Origin: Pedosphaera sp.
GTDB taxonomy: Bacteria; Verrucomicrobiota; Verrucomicrobiia; Limisphaerales; SIBE01
Reading direction: 5' to 3'
Assembly: GCA_009695265.1 (NCBI GenBank)
Contig: SIBE01000013.1
Location: 1 to 33,600 of the forward strand
Length of the DNA stretch: 33,600 nucleotides
Of the stretch, positions 18,101 to 25,612 are shown piece by piece (within the stretch, counting starts at the first letter, position 1; the number at the start of each line of letters is the position of its first letter). The notes beneath the pieces were generated by a model that was given only the letters and a program-made list of their open reading frames with translations, did not search any database and was not told where the DNA came from. The position numbers and the translations under genes were made by a program.

Positions 18101-19890
18101 CGCCCGAGACATGGCTGATTTTCGCAGATGCTGGCGGGCTTGGACCAAAGCTCGGTGAGCTATTTGTGAAACGAGGAGACCGCGCCATTGTTGTTTGGCC
18201 TGGGCAAACTTTTGAAAGTTTAAATGAGGGCCATTGGCGTCTTGATCTCTCAAGCCCAGACCAAGTTGATCGGTTCTTTCGTGAGACTCGTCTTCTTGAA
18301 CCCGAATCGCGTTTGCGCGGCGTGCTCTATTTATGGAGCCTCGATTTCAAAGCATCAGCCGACTCCGATTTCATTGATCCGTCAGAATGTTTTGGCTGTG
18401 ACAAAGTCATCGGGCTTCTGCAGAAGATGGTGATTCACCACTTTGCCGAGGGCGAGTTTCCTCGTCTCTGGCTGATCACGCGTGGAGCGCAACGGGTGAT
18501 CGAGGCGGCAAACAAAGGCTTGGCCGTCGCTCAATCGGTGCTATGGGGTCTTGGTCGCAGCATCGCCGTCGAACATCCTCCGTTCTGGGGCGGGTTGATT
18601 GATTTGGATCCGAATGCGCCAGCAGGTGAAACCGAGATCCTTTCGCAAGCTCTGTCGGCGAATGATCGGGAAGATCAATTGGCCTTTCGCGATGGGTGGC
18701 GATATGTCTGCCGCCTCGTCCGTCATCATGTTTCACCGGTTCCAGTCAGCTCGAAATCATTTTCGGCCGACGCCACTTATCTGATTACGGGTGGCCTCGG
18801 CGGAATTGGCCTTCAAGTAGCCAGGTGGCTGGCGGAACGAGGCGCTCGTAGGCTGCTGCTTCTGAGCCGCAGCGGACTTCCAGCTCGTTCTGATTGGCAA
18901 CACCGCCGGAAAACAGATCAGGCTTTAGCACATAAAATCAATGCTGTGCTGGAGTTGGAATCTCTCGGAGCCAGCGTGCAGGTCGAATCCATCAATGTCG
19001 CAAACGAACACGAGGTCGGAGCGTTTCTGAAGAAATTTCAGGACGAACTATGGCCGCCGATCCGCGGAGTTTTTCACACAGCCGGCATTATTGAAGACCT
19101 TGCTTTGACGCACTTGGATCGAGAAAAATTGTCGAGAGTCTTCCAGCCTAAGATCGTTGGAGCATCTTTGCTTTTGAAACACCTCCCGACCGGCTCGCTT
19201 GATTTTGTCATTTTCTTTTCCTCGGCGGCGGCCCTCCTCGGGGCTCGAGAATGCGCAGGCTACACTGCCGCCAATGCGTTTCTGGATGCGTTGGCCAGCC
19301 AGCTGCGGGCGCAGCGAGTGCCCGCTTGCAGCATTAACTGGGGGGCTTGGGATCGGGTCGGCATGGCTGGCTTAGGTGACCGTGGACAGCGGCTGTCGGC
19401 ACAAGGCATTTTGAGTATTTCGCCCAGACAAGCCTTGATGGGTTTCGAGTATGCCCTCAGCCAACAGGCTACTCAACTCGCTATCCTGTCGGCGGATTGG
19501 AATCATTACTTCCAGCAGAATGTCCGAGCGACCGTCAGCAACTTTCTGTCGCAAATCACTGAATCAAATCTCGATCAAGAGTCTTCGCTCGACTGGAATG
19601 TAGGAGGACTGCCAACCCCTGAGGCCAAGCTTTCAGGCAGCTCCGAAGAGCGGAGCGCGCGGAGCGTCGATTTAATCAGAAAATTTCTCGGTGAAGTTTT
19701 AAAAAGAGATCCCGCCAGCTTGGATTCTAACCGGCCGTTGAATACTTTGGGGCTCGACTCAATTATGGCAGTTCAAATCAAGAGCGAGCTTGAGTTGCAT
19801 TTGGGAGTCTCGATTTCCGTGCGCGAAATCGCAGAGAGCACTATCATGGAATTGGCCGGGCGTGTTGCAACCGCGATCACCACAACTTGA
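12109..19890 (+). CDS. Single-module type I polyketide synthase FAAL-ACP-KS-AT-cMT-KR-ACP
   Basis: 2593 residues. FAAL (about 5-575) has YTSGSTSAPKG (171-181), the FAAL-type GANHYPQDIE and the C-terminal KTSSGKIQRH, and activates a fatty acid as acyl-AMP. ACP1 has GLDSL (S628). KS (about 684-1118) has C854 in DTACSSS, H989 and H1029, so it is complete. AT (about 1215-1525) has S1303 in GHSVGEY and HAFH (1403-1406), the malonyl-CoA signature. The post-AT linker ends YPFQRERFW. cMT (about 1640-1950) has LEIGAGTGATT (from 1774) and NVLHAT. KR (about 2010-2490) has TGGLGGIG, S2372, Y2385 and N2389, plus an Asp at the LDD position suggesting B-type (D-hydroxy) reduction. ACP2 has GLDSI (S2551). 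DH, ER and thioesterase are absent. One cycle should give a 2-methyl-3-hydroxyacyl chain on ACP2 that needs an external release step. The neighbours (PhcB-like methyltransferase, sensor kinases) suggest a signal molecule. The starter chain cannot be read from sequence. Confidence 0.95.
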   Translation: MNAFSAPSTLVELLRWRASHQPDETVYTFLTDGESEEVHLTYGELDRKARIIAARLESMAPAGERALLLYQPGLECICAFFGCLYAGIIAVPAYPPRNSRNVPRIQLIAGDAEAKFCLTNSSVLARAKELFGVVPGLEQMVWIATDQLTGEPPHPWEPADANSETLAYLQYTSGSTSAPKGVMISHGNLLHNLRFLCEGRGHTKIVSWLPFFHDMGLIYGVLQSLYGGFPSILLAPASFLQRPFRWLHAISKHAASTAIAPNFAYELCVQKVSEDEKKLLDLSRWTMALNAAEPVRIETLERFAVAFAPCGFRPEFFKPAYGLAEATLGVSIESKLKLYCRKAMDKDAFEEHRFIEALPETKETRYLIGCGQGASDQKIVIVNPETLERCAPQRVGEIWLSSPSVAKGYWKNSLETKEIFEAFISNTNEGPFLRTGDLGYFDDDELFVTGRLKDLIIIRGANHYPQDIELTVQRAHPALQPDAGAAFSIDLAGEERLVVVQELVRHYKVDLDKVIFAIREAVAETHGVQLFGLQLIKPHNVPKTSSGKIQRHAARKLFLDGGFDVERAWRAELDQKNKSEPPRLESTDNLELARSLETWLVCRLSNLLQIPPDEIDVRQPFSRYGLDSLAAVSLAGELENKLGRSLASSLLFDYPSIEALVRHLETPANPPSASGCVEKVSPSEPIAIIGLGCKFPGAQNPEEFWELLRNAVDAITEVPGDRWDIDALYDSKPGSSGKMSTRWGGFVKEVDKFDADFFEISPREAMQMDPQQRLLMEVAWEALEDAAIPPPQLSGTMTGVFIGVSTFDYSLLQFGEPSEIDAYGGTGLAHSVAANRISYFLNLRGPSMAVDTACSSSLVAIHQACESLRRLECDLALAGGVNLILRPELTIALSHARMMAGDGRCKTFDSRADGYVRSEGCGVIVLKRLSDAVRDGDTVSALIRGSAVNQDGRSNGLTAPNGPAQEAVIRKALEQARVRPEEISFVECHGTGTSLGDPQEVEALNNVLGPGRQNHQKCWIGSVKTNIGHLEAAAGIAGVIKVMLSLKHRQIPAHLHFKNINPLIPLANTPFAIPVRSEAWKSESPRLAGVSSFGFGGTNAHLILEQGPEPQFVQSAIRRPLHVLTLSAKNAKALQAHAGALVKHLAAPRSASLENLCFTAATGRFHFGHRLAVVAESLAEVRERLSLFGPEPKAEGVYVGQIKGNTRPQIAFLFTGQGSQYVGMGRTLYETQPVFRRVLDQCDEILCPHLDRSLLSVMFPKAGDASPLNETVYAQPALFSLEYALAELWRSWGITPDAVLGHSVGEYVAACVAGVFDLESGLRLVAMRARLMDALPRDGQMAVVFAGLEVVSKAITGFAGEAAIAAVNGPAITVISGRREAIAEILSTLKAEKIGHEVLTVSHAFHSPLMEPILKDFDHASRTIRYRSPRIPLISNVTGDRMLADAAPDAAYWTRHIRQPVLFERGITTLLQANFTHFLECDPQPTLLAMGKRCAATCDKQSETLFWLPSLRKRGDDWRTLLESVGRLYVSGASIDWKGFDLGHGRKLVSFPTYPFQRERFWVNVRVTSAQPTPSLIAAFPSPKDVSRARAAAILWNNIVEAGRKRAAAGPVGSTFEKEKEKVESLNNLSESLLVRSLKRLGVSAAKDENSLEKIGNSPIQKCYLKAVAGWLRHLSIRDHQTLTNSTELWEKVADLWRDEIYLPQLVRHCGQNLADVLSGEIDPLTLVFHKGSSEIMEKIYSESSLARYCNGILKDLVEATIRSTDQNKQIRILEIGAGTGATTRFLLPVLPPSTTSYTFTDLGPGFLQQAREKFAAFPFVEYQLLNIEKEPKDQGFASHSFDVVIAANVLHATASLAPTLDHVRTLLAPGGLLFLWEATQEQTWMDISFSPLEGWQRFEDHHLRPDQPLLSPEKWNEILGSHFETIEVFPPVGSEGAALGQTVIAAKVKSSARPNSEVTPPGDAADPGDPSQIGNLLYEVRWIRKELASSENQTRTAPETWLIFADAGGLGPKLGELFVKRGDRAIVVWPGQTFESLNEGHWRLDLSSPDQVDRFFRETRLLEPESRLRGVLYLWSLDFKASADSDFIDPSECFGCDKVIGLLQKMVIHHFAEGEFPRLWLITRGAQRVIEAANKGLAVAQSVLWGLGRSIAVEHPPFWGGLIDLDPNAPAGETEILSQALSANDREDQLAFRDGWRYVCRLVRHHVSPVPVSSKSFSADATYLITGGLGGIGLQVARWLAERGARRLLLLSRSGLPARSDWQHRRKTDQALAHKINAVLELESLGASVQVESINVANEHEVGAFLKKFQDELWPPIRGVFHTAGIIEDLALTHLDREKLSRVFQPKIVGASLLLKHLPTGSLDFVIFFSSAAALLGARECAGYTAANAFLDALASQLRAQRVPACSINWGAWDRVGMAGLGDRGQRLSAQGILSISPRQALMGFEYALSQQATQLAILSADWNHYFQQNVRATVSNFLSQITESNLDQESSLDWNVGGLPTPEAKLSGSSEERSARSVDLIRKFLGEVLKRDPASLDSNRPLNTLGLDSIMAVQIKSELELHLGVSISVREIAESTIMELAGRVATAITTT

Positions 19891-19918
19891 GAGATTTCTG
19901 GTCTCAAGAAACTTTTTT
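19886..19918 (+). terminator. Putative intrinsic terminator of the PKS gene
   Basis: A 7-bp perfect stem, CTTGAGA/TCTCAAG (19886-19892 and 19902-19908), has a 9-nt loop and is followed after 4 nt by T6 (19913-19918). The stem overlaps the PKS stop codon and the stop codon of the convergent sensor kinase gene. No T-run follows on the minus strand, so it would act for the PKS only. The stem is short, so efficiency is uncertain. Confidence 0.4.
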
Positions 19919-22546
19919 GAGGCTGGCCGACGTTTGCCCGCCGAGGGGCAGTTTTACTGTAAACTCAGTGAACTTGCCCAACTCGCTCTTGACCGATATT
20001 TCTCCGTGGTGCTGCTTCACAATCGTGTGACTGATGCTGAGCCCGAGACCTATTCCTTGGCCGACGGACTTGGTGGTAAAAAACGGATCGAAAAGTTTGG
20101 GCAAATTTTCCTTCGGAATGCCCATTCCATTATCCCGCACGGTCATGATGAAATGATTGTCGTCGAGCTCCATCCGGATGATTATTTGACGATCCTTGTT
20201 GGTCAGAGCGTTTTCCGTCGTGGCTTGAAAGGCATTTTGTAACAAATTCACGAGCAGTTGCACCAACTGGTTTTCGTTGCCATAAACATCAACGTTCTCC
20301 GCGATGCTCTCTTCCAGGCTGATGTCATTTGTGATCTCTTGAGCGAGCAGCCGTTTGCTTGTGCGAACAAGTTTTTTAGGATCGCATTCACTCATGGCCA
20401 CCGAGGTGCCCCCGTAGGCGAAGCCTTGTAGATCGGCAATGATGTCCCGAACCCGTTTGAGCCCACCTTGAATGTCATCGATCGCTTCCTTCGCATCGGG
20501 AGAGGCATTTGGCACAGCGCTCCTGAGGAAGTGAATGGCCGTCACCATGAAGTTTATTGGGTTGTTGATTTCGTGCATGATGCCTGCCGAAAGATTGCCC
20601 AACGCGGAAAGCCGCTCAGATTGGATGAGTTGCACTTCAGCGGCTTTCAATTGTTTGAGGGTCGATTCCAGCACTTGATTTTGGTTCTGGAGTTCCCGTT
20701 CGAGTTGCGCGGTCAATAGCAAGTTGGCCAACCGCGTTTTTAATTCGACTAGGCTGAACGGCTTGGTCAGAAAATCGTCAGCACCAGCCTCCAGCGCCAA
20801 CAGTTTCGTGCGATCGTCGGTCCGCGCCGTCAACAGGACGATCTTCGACGGAAGAAGCGTTGGAGACGCCTTCAGTTTTCTGCAAAGCGCGATGCCGTCC
20901 ATTTTTGGGAGCATCATGTCGGCTAGAATGAGCTTGGGCTGGTGCTCCTCGGCCATTTCATAACCGGCTTGGCCATCGGATGCGAGAACGACATTGTAGG
21001 TCTCCTTCAATTCCATCTCCAGAAATCGCTGCATGGCCGCTTCATCCTCCACCAAAAGCAGCGTATGCCTGCGGCTGCTCTTCGCCTGCTCGGCCGCCGG
21101 AGAAACTGAAACGGAGCTGATCTCTTCGTGATAATGCTGGGCCTTTTTGAAGAGGTCAGCCATCCACTCATCTTCGCGCTTGTCCGTTAATCGCGGGGAG
21201 AGGGAGCCTTCGTAACGAGGAAGGCGAACCGTGAAAGTTGAACCTGATCCCTTGGTGCTTTTTACCGAGACAGTTCCCTGGTGAAGTTCGACGAGCTCTT
21301 TGACGAGAGCCAGACCAATGCCGCTGCCTTGGCGAGTGCGCGTGGCAGATCCATCTTCCTGCCAAAACCGGGTGAAGACGGAGCTTAACTTATCTACCGC
21401 GATGCCGATCCCGGTATCTTGAACCTCTACCACAACCGTTCTGTTCTCCCGACGGGCGAGCAATCGGATTTGGCCGCCCGCGGGAGTAAATTTGATGGCA
21501 TTGAAAAGCAGGTTGATAAAGATTTTTTCGAGACGGTCTTTATCGGCTGGAACGGTTAAAGCGTCGGCCTCTTCAATGTGGGTTGCGAGAGAGACGTTCG
21601 CTCTTTCCGCCGCTCCGCGCATGGAACTGACCAACCCGGGCAACAACTCCTTCAAATCGACAGGTTCCAAACTCAAAGCGAGACCGTGTTCTTCAAGCTT
21701 CACCAAATCCAAAAGATCGTTGATGAGGGAAAGCAACTTCAGAGCGTTGCCGTACATGGTGTCGAGCGTTTGCTGCGCTTTCGGCTCGATTTGGGGCAAG
21801 GTGGCTCGCAACTGATCCATCGGCGATAGGATCAAAGTCAGCGGGGTGCGCAGCTCATGAGAGATGTTGGCGAAGAATTGACCTTTGGCTCGGTCCAATT
21901 CCGCCAGTTTTTGGTAGGAGGCTTCGAGTTCCCTTTTCTTCTGATCCAAGTCAAAACGTAATTTGAATTCCCGGAACCTGAATCCTTCGGCGACATGGCT
22001 GCACGCCAGGCCGATCACCGGAAAGATCACCATGAAAAACGCATTGCCGACGGCTGTGGCGACGGCGTGAGGCGGTTCCTTGAGCCAACTCACCAGGCAG
22101 GCTGCCGCATACATCACCCACGTCATGATGCAGGCGGCAGAACACTCGCGAAAGGTCCACGGCAGAAGTAAACAAGCTCCCATGAAAACCAAAATGTTCC
22201 CGATGTAATAAGGCGAAACAATTCCATTGGATGCACCCATCATGAAGCAGATGTGCCCAATCGGCAGCGCCATCCAGAGCAAGCCAAGCAGCTTGGGATG
22301 CTTCCGGCTGACCGGGGAGTAAAGCAACAGGAGCAAACCGCCCAAGAGAAACTCCGCCACCAATCGACTAATCAGAAACAAGCTGAAGTGGTCCGGATAA
22401 ATGAAGTGATCCAGCACCACACCGGAAGGAATGGTGGCGATGGCAATGAGGCATAATGTCTTGGTGCGCCTGATCCATAAATCAGAGAGGTAAGTGTTAT
22501 ACTCGTGTTCTAGGGAAGCATCGGTGATCTGGCCTGCCTCGCTCAT
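19904..22546 (-). CDS. Membrane sensor hybrid kinase, 6TM-HK-REC-HK (PhcS-like role)
   Basis: 880 residues. Six hydrophobic segments (about 28-48, 54-77, 86-106, 112-132, 136-156, 162-188) form a sensor without a large periplasmic domain, as in CqsS/LqsS/PhcS receptors for hydrophobic signals. A coil leads to kinase 1, with H230 in [14 protein letters not shown]-box [11 protein letters not shown] and DTGIGI. A receiver follows, with D543 in [13 protein letters not shown] and FLTKPFSL. Kinase 2 has H658 in [14 protein letters not shown]-box [16 protein letters not shown] and [18 protein letters not shown]. Both kinase cores look complete, which allows an internal His-Asp-His relay. It starts 5 nt after the stop of the methyltransferase gene and runs in the same direction, matching the phcB-phcS order. 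It ends 13 nt from the convergent PKS stop. Ligand identity is inference from context. Confidence 0.92.
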   Translation of the reverse strand: MSEAGQITDASLEHEYNTYLSDLWIRRTKTLCLIAIATIPSGVVLDHFIYPDHFSLFLISRLVAEFLLGGLLLLLYSPVSRKHPKLLGLLWMALPIGHICFMMGASNGIVSPYYIGNILVFMGACLLLPWTFRECSAACIMTWVMYAAACLVSWLKEPPHAVATAVGNAFFMVIFPVIGLACSHVAEGFRFREFKLRFDLDQKKRELEASYQKLAELDRAKGQFFANISHELRTPLTLILSPMDQLRATLPQIEPKAQQTLDTMYGNALKLLSLINDLLDLVKLEEHGLALSLEPVDLKELLPGLVSSMRGAAERANVSLATHIEEADALTVPADKDRLEKIFINLLFNAIKFTPAGGQIRLLARRENRTVVVEVQDTGIGIAVDKLSSVFTRFWQEDGSATRTRQGSGIGLALVKELVELHQGTVSVKSTKGSGSTFTVRLPRYEGSLSPRLTDKREDEWMADLFKKAQHYHEEISSVSVSPAAEQAKSSRRHTLLLVEDEAAMQRFLEMELKETYNVVLASDGQAGYEMAEEHQPKLILADMMLPKMDGIALCRKLKASPTLLPSKIVLLTARTDDRTKLLALEAGADDFLTKPFSLVELKTRLANLLLTAQLERELQNQNQVLESTLKQLKAAEVQLIQSERLSALGNLSAGIMHEINNPINFMVTAIHFLRSAVPNASPDAKEAIDDIQGGLKRVRDIIADLQGFAYGGTSVAMSECDPKKLVRTSKRLLAQEITNDISLEESIAENVDVYGNENQLVQLLVNLLQNAFQATTENALTNKDRQIIIRMELDDNHFIMTVRDNGMGIPKENLPKLFDPFFTTKSVGQGIGLGLSISHTIVKQHHGEISVKSELGKFTEFTVKLPLGGQTSASLKKVS

Positions 22547-22551
22547 ACCGA

Positions 22552-23982
22552 TCAGGGGTTCTTTCTGATATTGAGGAAAATGTTGACTCCGGTCTGGTCG
22601 GCGATGATCTCATGTTCGCCATCCGATGTGCTCAAGCTTTCCAATTCTCGTTCCGAGCGATGGATCACATTCCACTCCAGCAAATACTCCATGAGATGCC
22701 GTTGCGGGTTGCAGGGATGAATGTTGGTCACGCAGAGCAGGCCGCCCGGCACTAGCCAATCATGAAAGAGGGCGATGAGCCGTCGGCAAACCGAGTCGGT
22801 CAGGTAATCGAAGAGGCCTGCGCAATAGACGAAGTCGTAGCGCTTTTGGTCCACGTTCCTTTCTTTGGCGCCGGCAATGGATTCACGCAGCAGCTCGTCG
22901 ATCGATTTTTCCACGAACTCCAGTTCAATTTTGGAGTCAGAAATCCGCTTTTGCTCCAAAGCCGCCGTTCGGGCGTAGTCGAGCGCTTCTTTGCTGAAAT
23001 CCATTAGGGTCATCTGGCAAAGGTCAGAAGTCCGTGAGGAGGCGATGAAATCCCTGACTTCTCTGGCTGGTCCGCAGCCTATGTTTAGCACGGTCAAGCG
23101 ACGGTGGCTCTTCTGCGCACGCCCGGCTTCTTGCTCGAGCAAACGCTTCAAAATGATAACACGATTGCGGTGAGCTTCCGCTGGCGCGGACTCGAGCAGC
23201 AGCTTATTCACGGCTTTTGCGAAAAGGGTCCTTCCTTCGTAAGGGCGATCCAAAATCATATTGATCATCTCGTAATCGCCCGCATAACCCAGCGGTTTGG
23301 TGAAGGTCCGATGGACAAAAGGGGCGCAGAGCGTGAGCGGATGGATATCGCGCCGAAGATAGGCTTTGTGGATGGCGGCTTGGTCGGGAGGAATTTTCTC
23401 GGCCAAGCACTCCAGCTTTGTCATAAACTCGGCGGCGATGGGCCGGAGGGGATCGATCACTCGTTCAACCAGATCCAGATTGAATTCCTCGGAAACCTCA
23501 CGAGAAGACTGGGTGACGGAGATTTCCACTTGCTTCAGCCATAGGCTGAGCTCCGACAGAAAACCTTGGAAATCGCTCGTCAGAATCTTGAACTCCGGAA
23601 GGATATCGTTATTGGTTTTCCAATCCGAAACGAACCGCTTCACCTCTCCGCGAATCAGGTCCTTATTCAGCAAAATGGAAAGGACATCCACGTCGATCCA
23701 CGCATCGACGAGCGTCACTTCGCAGACCAGCATGATGCCTGTGTTGGCCAGGCTGCTGACGACACTGCGCCCTGCGTAAAGCGTCCGTTCTCCAATGACA
23801 ATCCGGAATTCGTTCAGAACTTCGCTGAGTTGGAGGATGCTGAAAGGGTTATAGACCTCAAAAATGGCGTTGTGATTGCTGAAGTGCATGAGAGATCCAC
23901 GCACCGACACTCCCTGGCTATTGCGGCATACGATGAAGCTGTCTTTACGCCCCGACAGCAACGGTAGAACTTTATTTTCCAT
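22552..23982 (-). CDS. PhcB-like SAM-dependent methyltransferase (3-hydroxy fatty acid methyl ester synthesis family)
   Basis: 476 residues from ATG 23982; an upstream ATG at 24021 adds 13 residues. The N-terminal ~110 residues form a beta-rich, PilZ-like part (SFIVCRNSQGVSVRGSLMHFS, RTLYAGRSVVSSL). A helical middle carries the family motif KPLGYAGDYEMINMI (GYAGDYEM at 232-239). The C-terminal class I methyltransferase domain has motif I VLNIGCGPAREV (GCG at 302-304), MTLMDFSKEALDYAR as the acidic SAM-binding strand, FVYCAGLFDYL, and PGGLLCVTNIHP. I recognise this as the family annotated as extracellular factor 3-hydroxypalmitic acid methyl ester biosynthesis protein (PhcB group). It may methylate the carboxyl of the PKS-made 3-hydroxy acid and so finish the signal. 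It is the first gene of a two-gene unit with the sensor kinase. The substrate is inferred. Confidence 0.85.
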   Translation of the reverse strand: MENKVLPLLSGRKDSFIVCRNSQGVSVRGSLMHFSNHNAIFEVYNPFSILQLSEVLNEFRIVIGERTLYAGRSVVSSLANTGIMLVCEVTLVDAWIDVDVLSILLNKDLIRGEVKRFVSDWKTNNDILPEFKILTSDFQGFLSELSLWLKQVEISVTQSSREVSEEFNLDLVERVIDPLRPIAAEFMTKLECLAEKIPPDQAAIHKAYLRRDIHPLTLCAPFVHRTFTKPLGYAGDYEMINMILDRPYEGRTLFAKAVNKLLLESAPAEAHRNRVIILKRLLEQEAGRAQKSHRRLTVLNIGCGPAREVRDFIASSRTSDLCQMTLMDFSKEALDYARTAALEQKRISDSKIELEFVEKSIDELLRESIAGAKERNVDQKRYDFVYCAGLFDYLTDSVCRRLIALFHDWLVPGGLLCVTNIHPCNPQRHLMEYLLEWNVIHRSERELESLSTSDGEHEIIADQTGVNIFLNIRKNP

Positions 23983-24255
23983 CTTCGATGTCTGGATGTG
24001 GCAAAGCCTAACGCAATGCAAAAAAAGTGAATGGATACGACCACACGCCGGAAGCCGGCATATTCACCTCGCCAAAACGCCCATACTGTTACTAAACGAA
24101 AAGACAGGGCTTGGACAAGTTTTTAAACTCGGTGGCCTCGCGGCTTTAGCTCTGCTCGTGCAAGGGTTTCATGACGCGGCGCGCTGGAGATCGGGAGGTT
24201 TTTTCTGGCAAATCCTCGCCCATTGTCATAAAAGAAATCATTCACCAGTTTTCTT
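23983..24255. promoter_or_regulatory. Divergent control region between methyltransferase-sensor unit and fadL-like gene
   Basis: 273 nt with no supported gene. A small perfect hairpin GCCGG-AAG-CCGGC lies at 24047-24059. No convincing -35/-10 pair, sigma54 site or long palindrome was seen. Shared control of the two diverging transcripts is inference. Confidence 0.3.
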
Positions 24256-25455
24256 ATGAAGAGACTCCATTACTCACACGTGTTCGGTCTGTTTTTAATC
24301 ACCTTTTCGCCCTGGCTTGTGCATGGTGTTGGCTTCCGCTTGCCGAATCAGGATCCTGTCGCCATCGCCCGAGGGAACGCTTTTGCAGCCACGGCTGATA
24401 ATCCTTCGGCCATTTACTATAACCCGGCCGGCATCACTCGCCTCGAAGGTCAGAATATGCAACTCGGCTTGTACGCGATTGCCGCCCAATCGAGTTATCG
24501 GAGTCCCCGGGGAGAACGCTCTGAAACCAAGTTTGAAGTCCAAGGCGCTCCTCAGCTCTATTATGTCTTCTCGCCAAAAGAAAAGCCGTTTTCCTTCGGA
24601 TTGGGCCTGTATTCGCCTTATGGTCTCGGTTTGGAGTGGCCTGAAGACAGCGGCTTTCGAACTCTAACACTGGAAGGCAGGCTCGCTTATGTAAGCCTTA
24701 ATCCCGTGGTTGCATGGGAAATTCATCCCACCTTATCGCTGGCGGTGGGTCCAACAGTGAATGTGGGCAGAGTCCGCTTCCGGCGCGGGCTCCTAGCGCC
24801 CGGAGATTCCTTTTTGTTCAAGGGAGATGGCGCCGACATAGGCTTTAACGCCGGACTCTTGTGGCAACCTCACGAGCAATGGTCGTTCGGGCTGAGCTAT
24901 CGCAGCGCCACGGACATTAATTTCAAAGATGAATCGAAAGCCCAACCGTACACTCCGGCTGAAGATACTTCCGCTCGAATGGATTTTCCTCAATTTGTCA
25001 TCAGCGGAATTTCCTATCGACCAACGAAAGATTGGAACATTGAAGTCGATGTCGATTGGTGCGACTGGGATGCGCTCAACACAGTCACTTTCAAGAAACT
25101 CTCCGGGAACTCCGATTTCCCGCTAAACTTCACATCAAGCTTCATGTACAGCCTCGGAATCACTCGGTATTTGAACCATGGCTACTTCGTCAGCGGCGGA
25201 TACTTCTTCAGTGAGAATTCTGCGCCCGATAAAAACTTTAATCCCTCCGTGCCGGATACGGATCAACATAGCTTCAGCGTCGGCGTAGGCAAACAGGCGC
25301 AACACTGGAGTTGGGCTGTGACCTATCAGTTGCTCACGGGGTCGTGGCGAACCGTGCGCGATAACCAATCGACCTCCCTCATCGGCGAATCCGCGGATGG
25401 CCAATACAAATTCTTCAACAACGCCGTCAATTTCTCGGTGGGCTATCGGTTCTAG
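24256..25455 (+). CDS. FadL/OmpP1/TodX-family outer-membrane channel for hydrophobic compounds
   Basis: 399 residues. A signal peptide (MKRLHYSHVFGLFLITFSPW, cut near VHG) precedes the family N-terminus GFRLPNQDPVAIARGNAF and the hallmark ATADNPSAIYYNPAGITRLEG, with its NPA turn in the hatch domain. Repeated amphipathic strands follow (FSFGLGLYSPYGLGLEW, HPTLSLAVGPTVNVGRVRF, WSFGLSYRSATDINF, YFVSGGYFFSENSAPD), ending in GYRF with the C-terminal Phe typical of outer-membrane beta-barrels. The length fits the family (about 400-450). FadL proteins take up long-chain fatty acids or other hydrophobic molecules. It diverges from the PhcB-like gene, so it could take up a fatty acid precursor or the signal itself, but it may equally be an unrelated nutrient channel. 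The 157 nt after it (25456-25612) hold nothing I can identify. Confidence 0.92.
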   Translation: MKRLHYSHVFGLFLITFSPWLVHGVGFRLPNQDPVAIARGNAFAATADNPSAIYYNPAGITRLEGQNMQLGLYAIAAQSSYRSPRGERSETKFEVQGAPQLYYVFSPKEKPFSFGLGLYSPYGLGLEWPEDSGFRTLTLEGRLAYVSLNPVVAWEIHPTLSLAVGPTVNVGRVRFRRGLLAPGDSFLFKGDGADIGFNAGLLWQPHEQWSFGLSYRSATDINFKDESKAQPYTPAEDTSARMDFPQFVISGISYRPTKDWNIEVDVDWCDWDALNTVTFKKLSGNSDFPLNFTSSFMYSLGITRYLNHGYFVSGGYFFSENSAPDKNFNPSVPDTDQHSFSVGVGKQAQHWSWAVTYQLLTGSWRTVRDNQSTSLIGESADGQYKFFNNAVNFSVGYRF

Positions 25456-25612
25456 CCCGGATTTTCTACACCTTCAACGACGTGCGTAGTAAGCGAAGCG
25501 TGCGTCACCTCGAGCAAAAGGACGGCTCCAGGCATGGGATTGCGCGATGATGGGAAAAGGACCAAGCAACCGCTTACCGTGTGATTTCTTCGGAAACGAT
25601 CCAAGCGGACTA

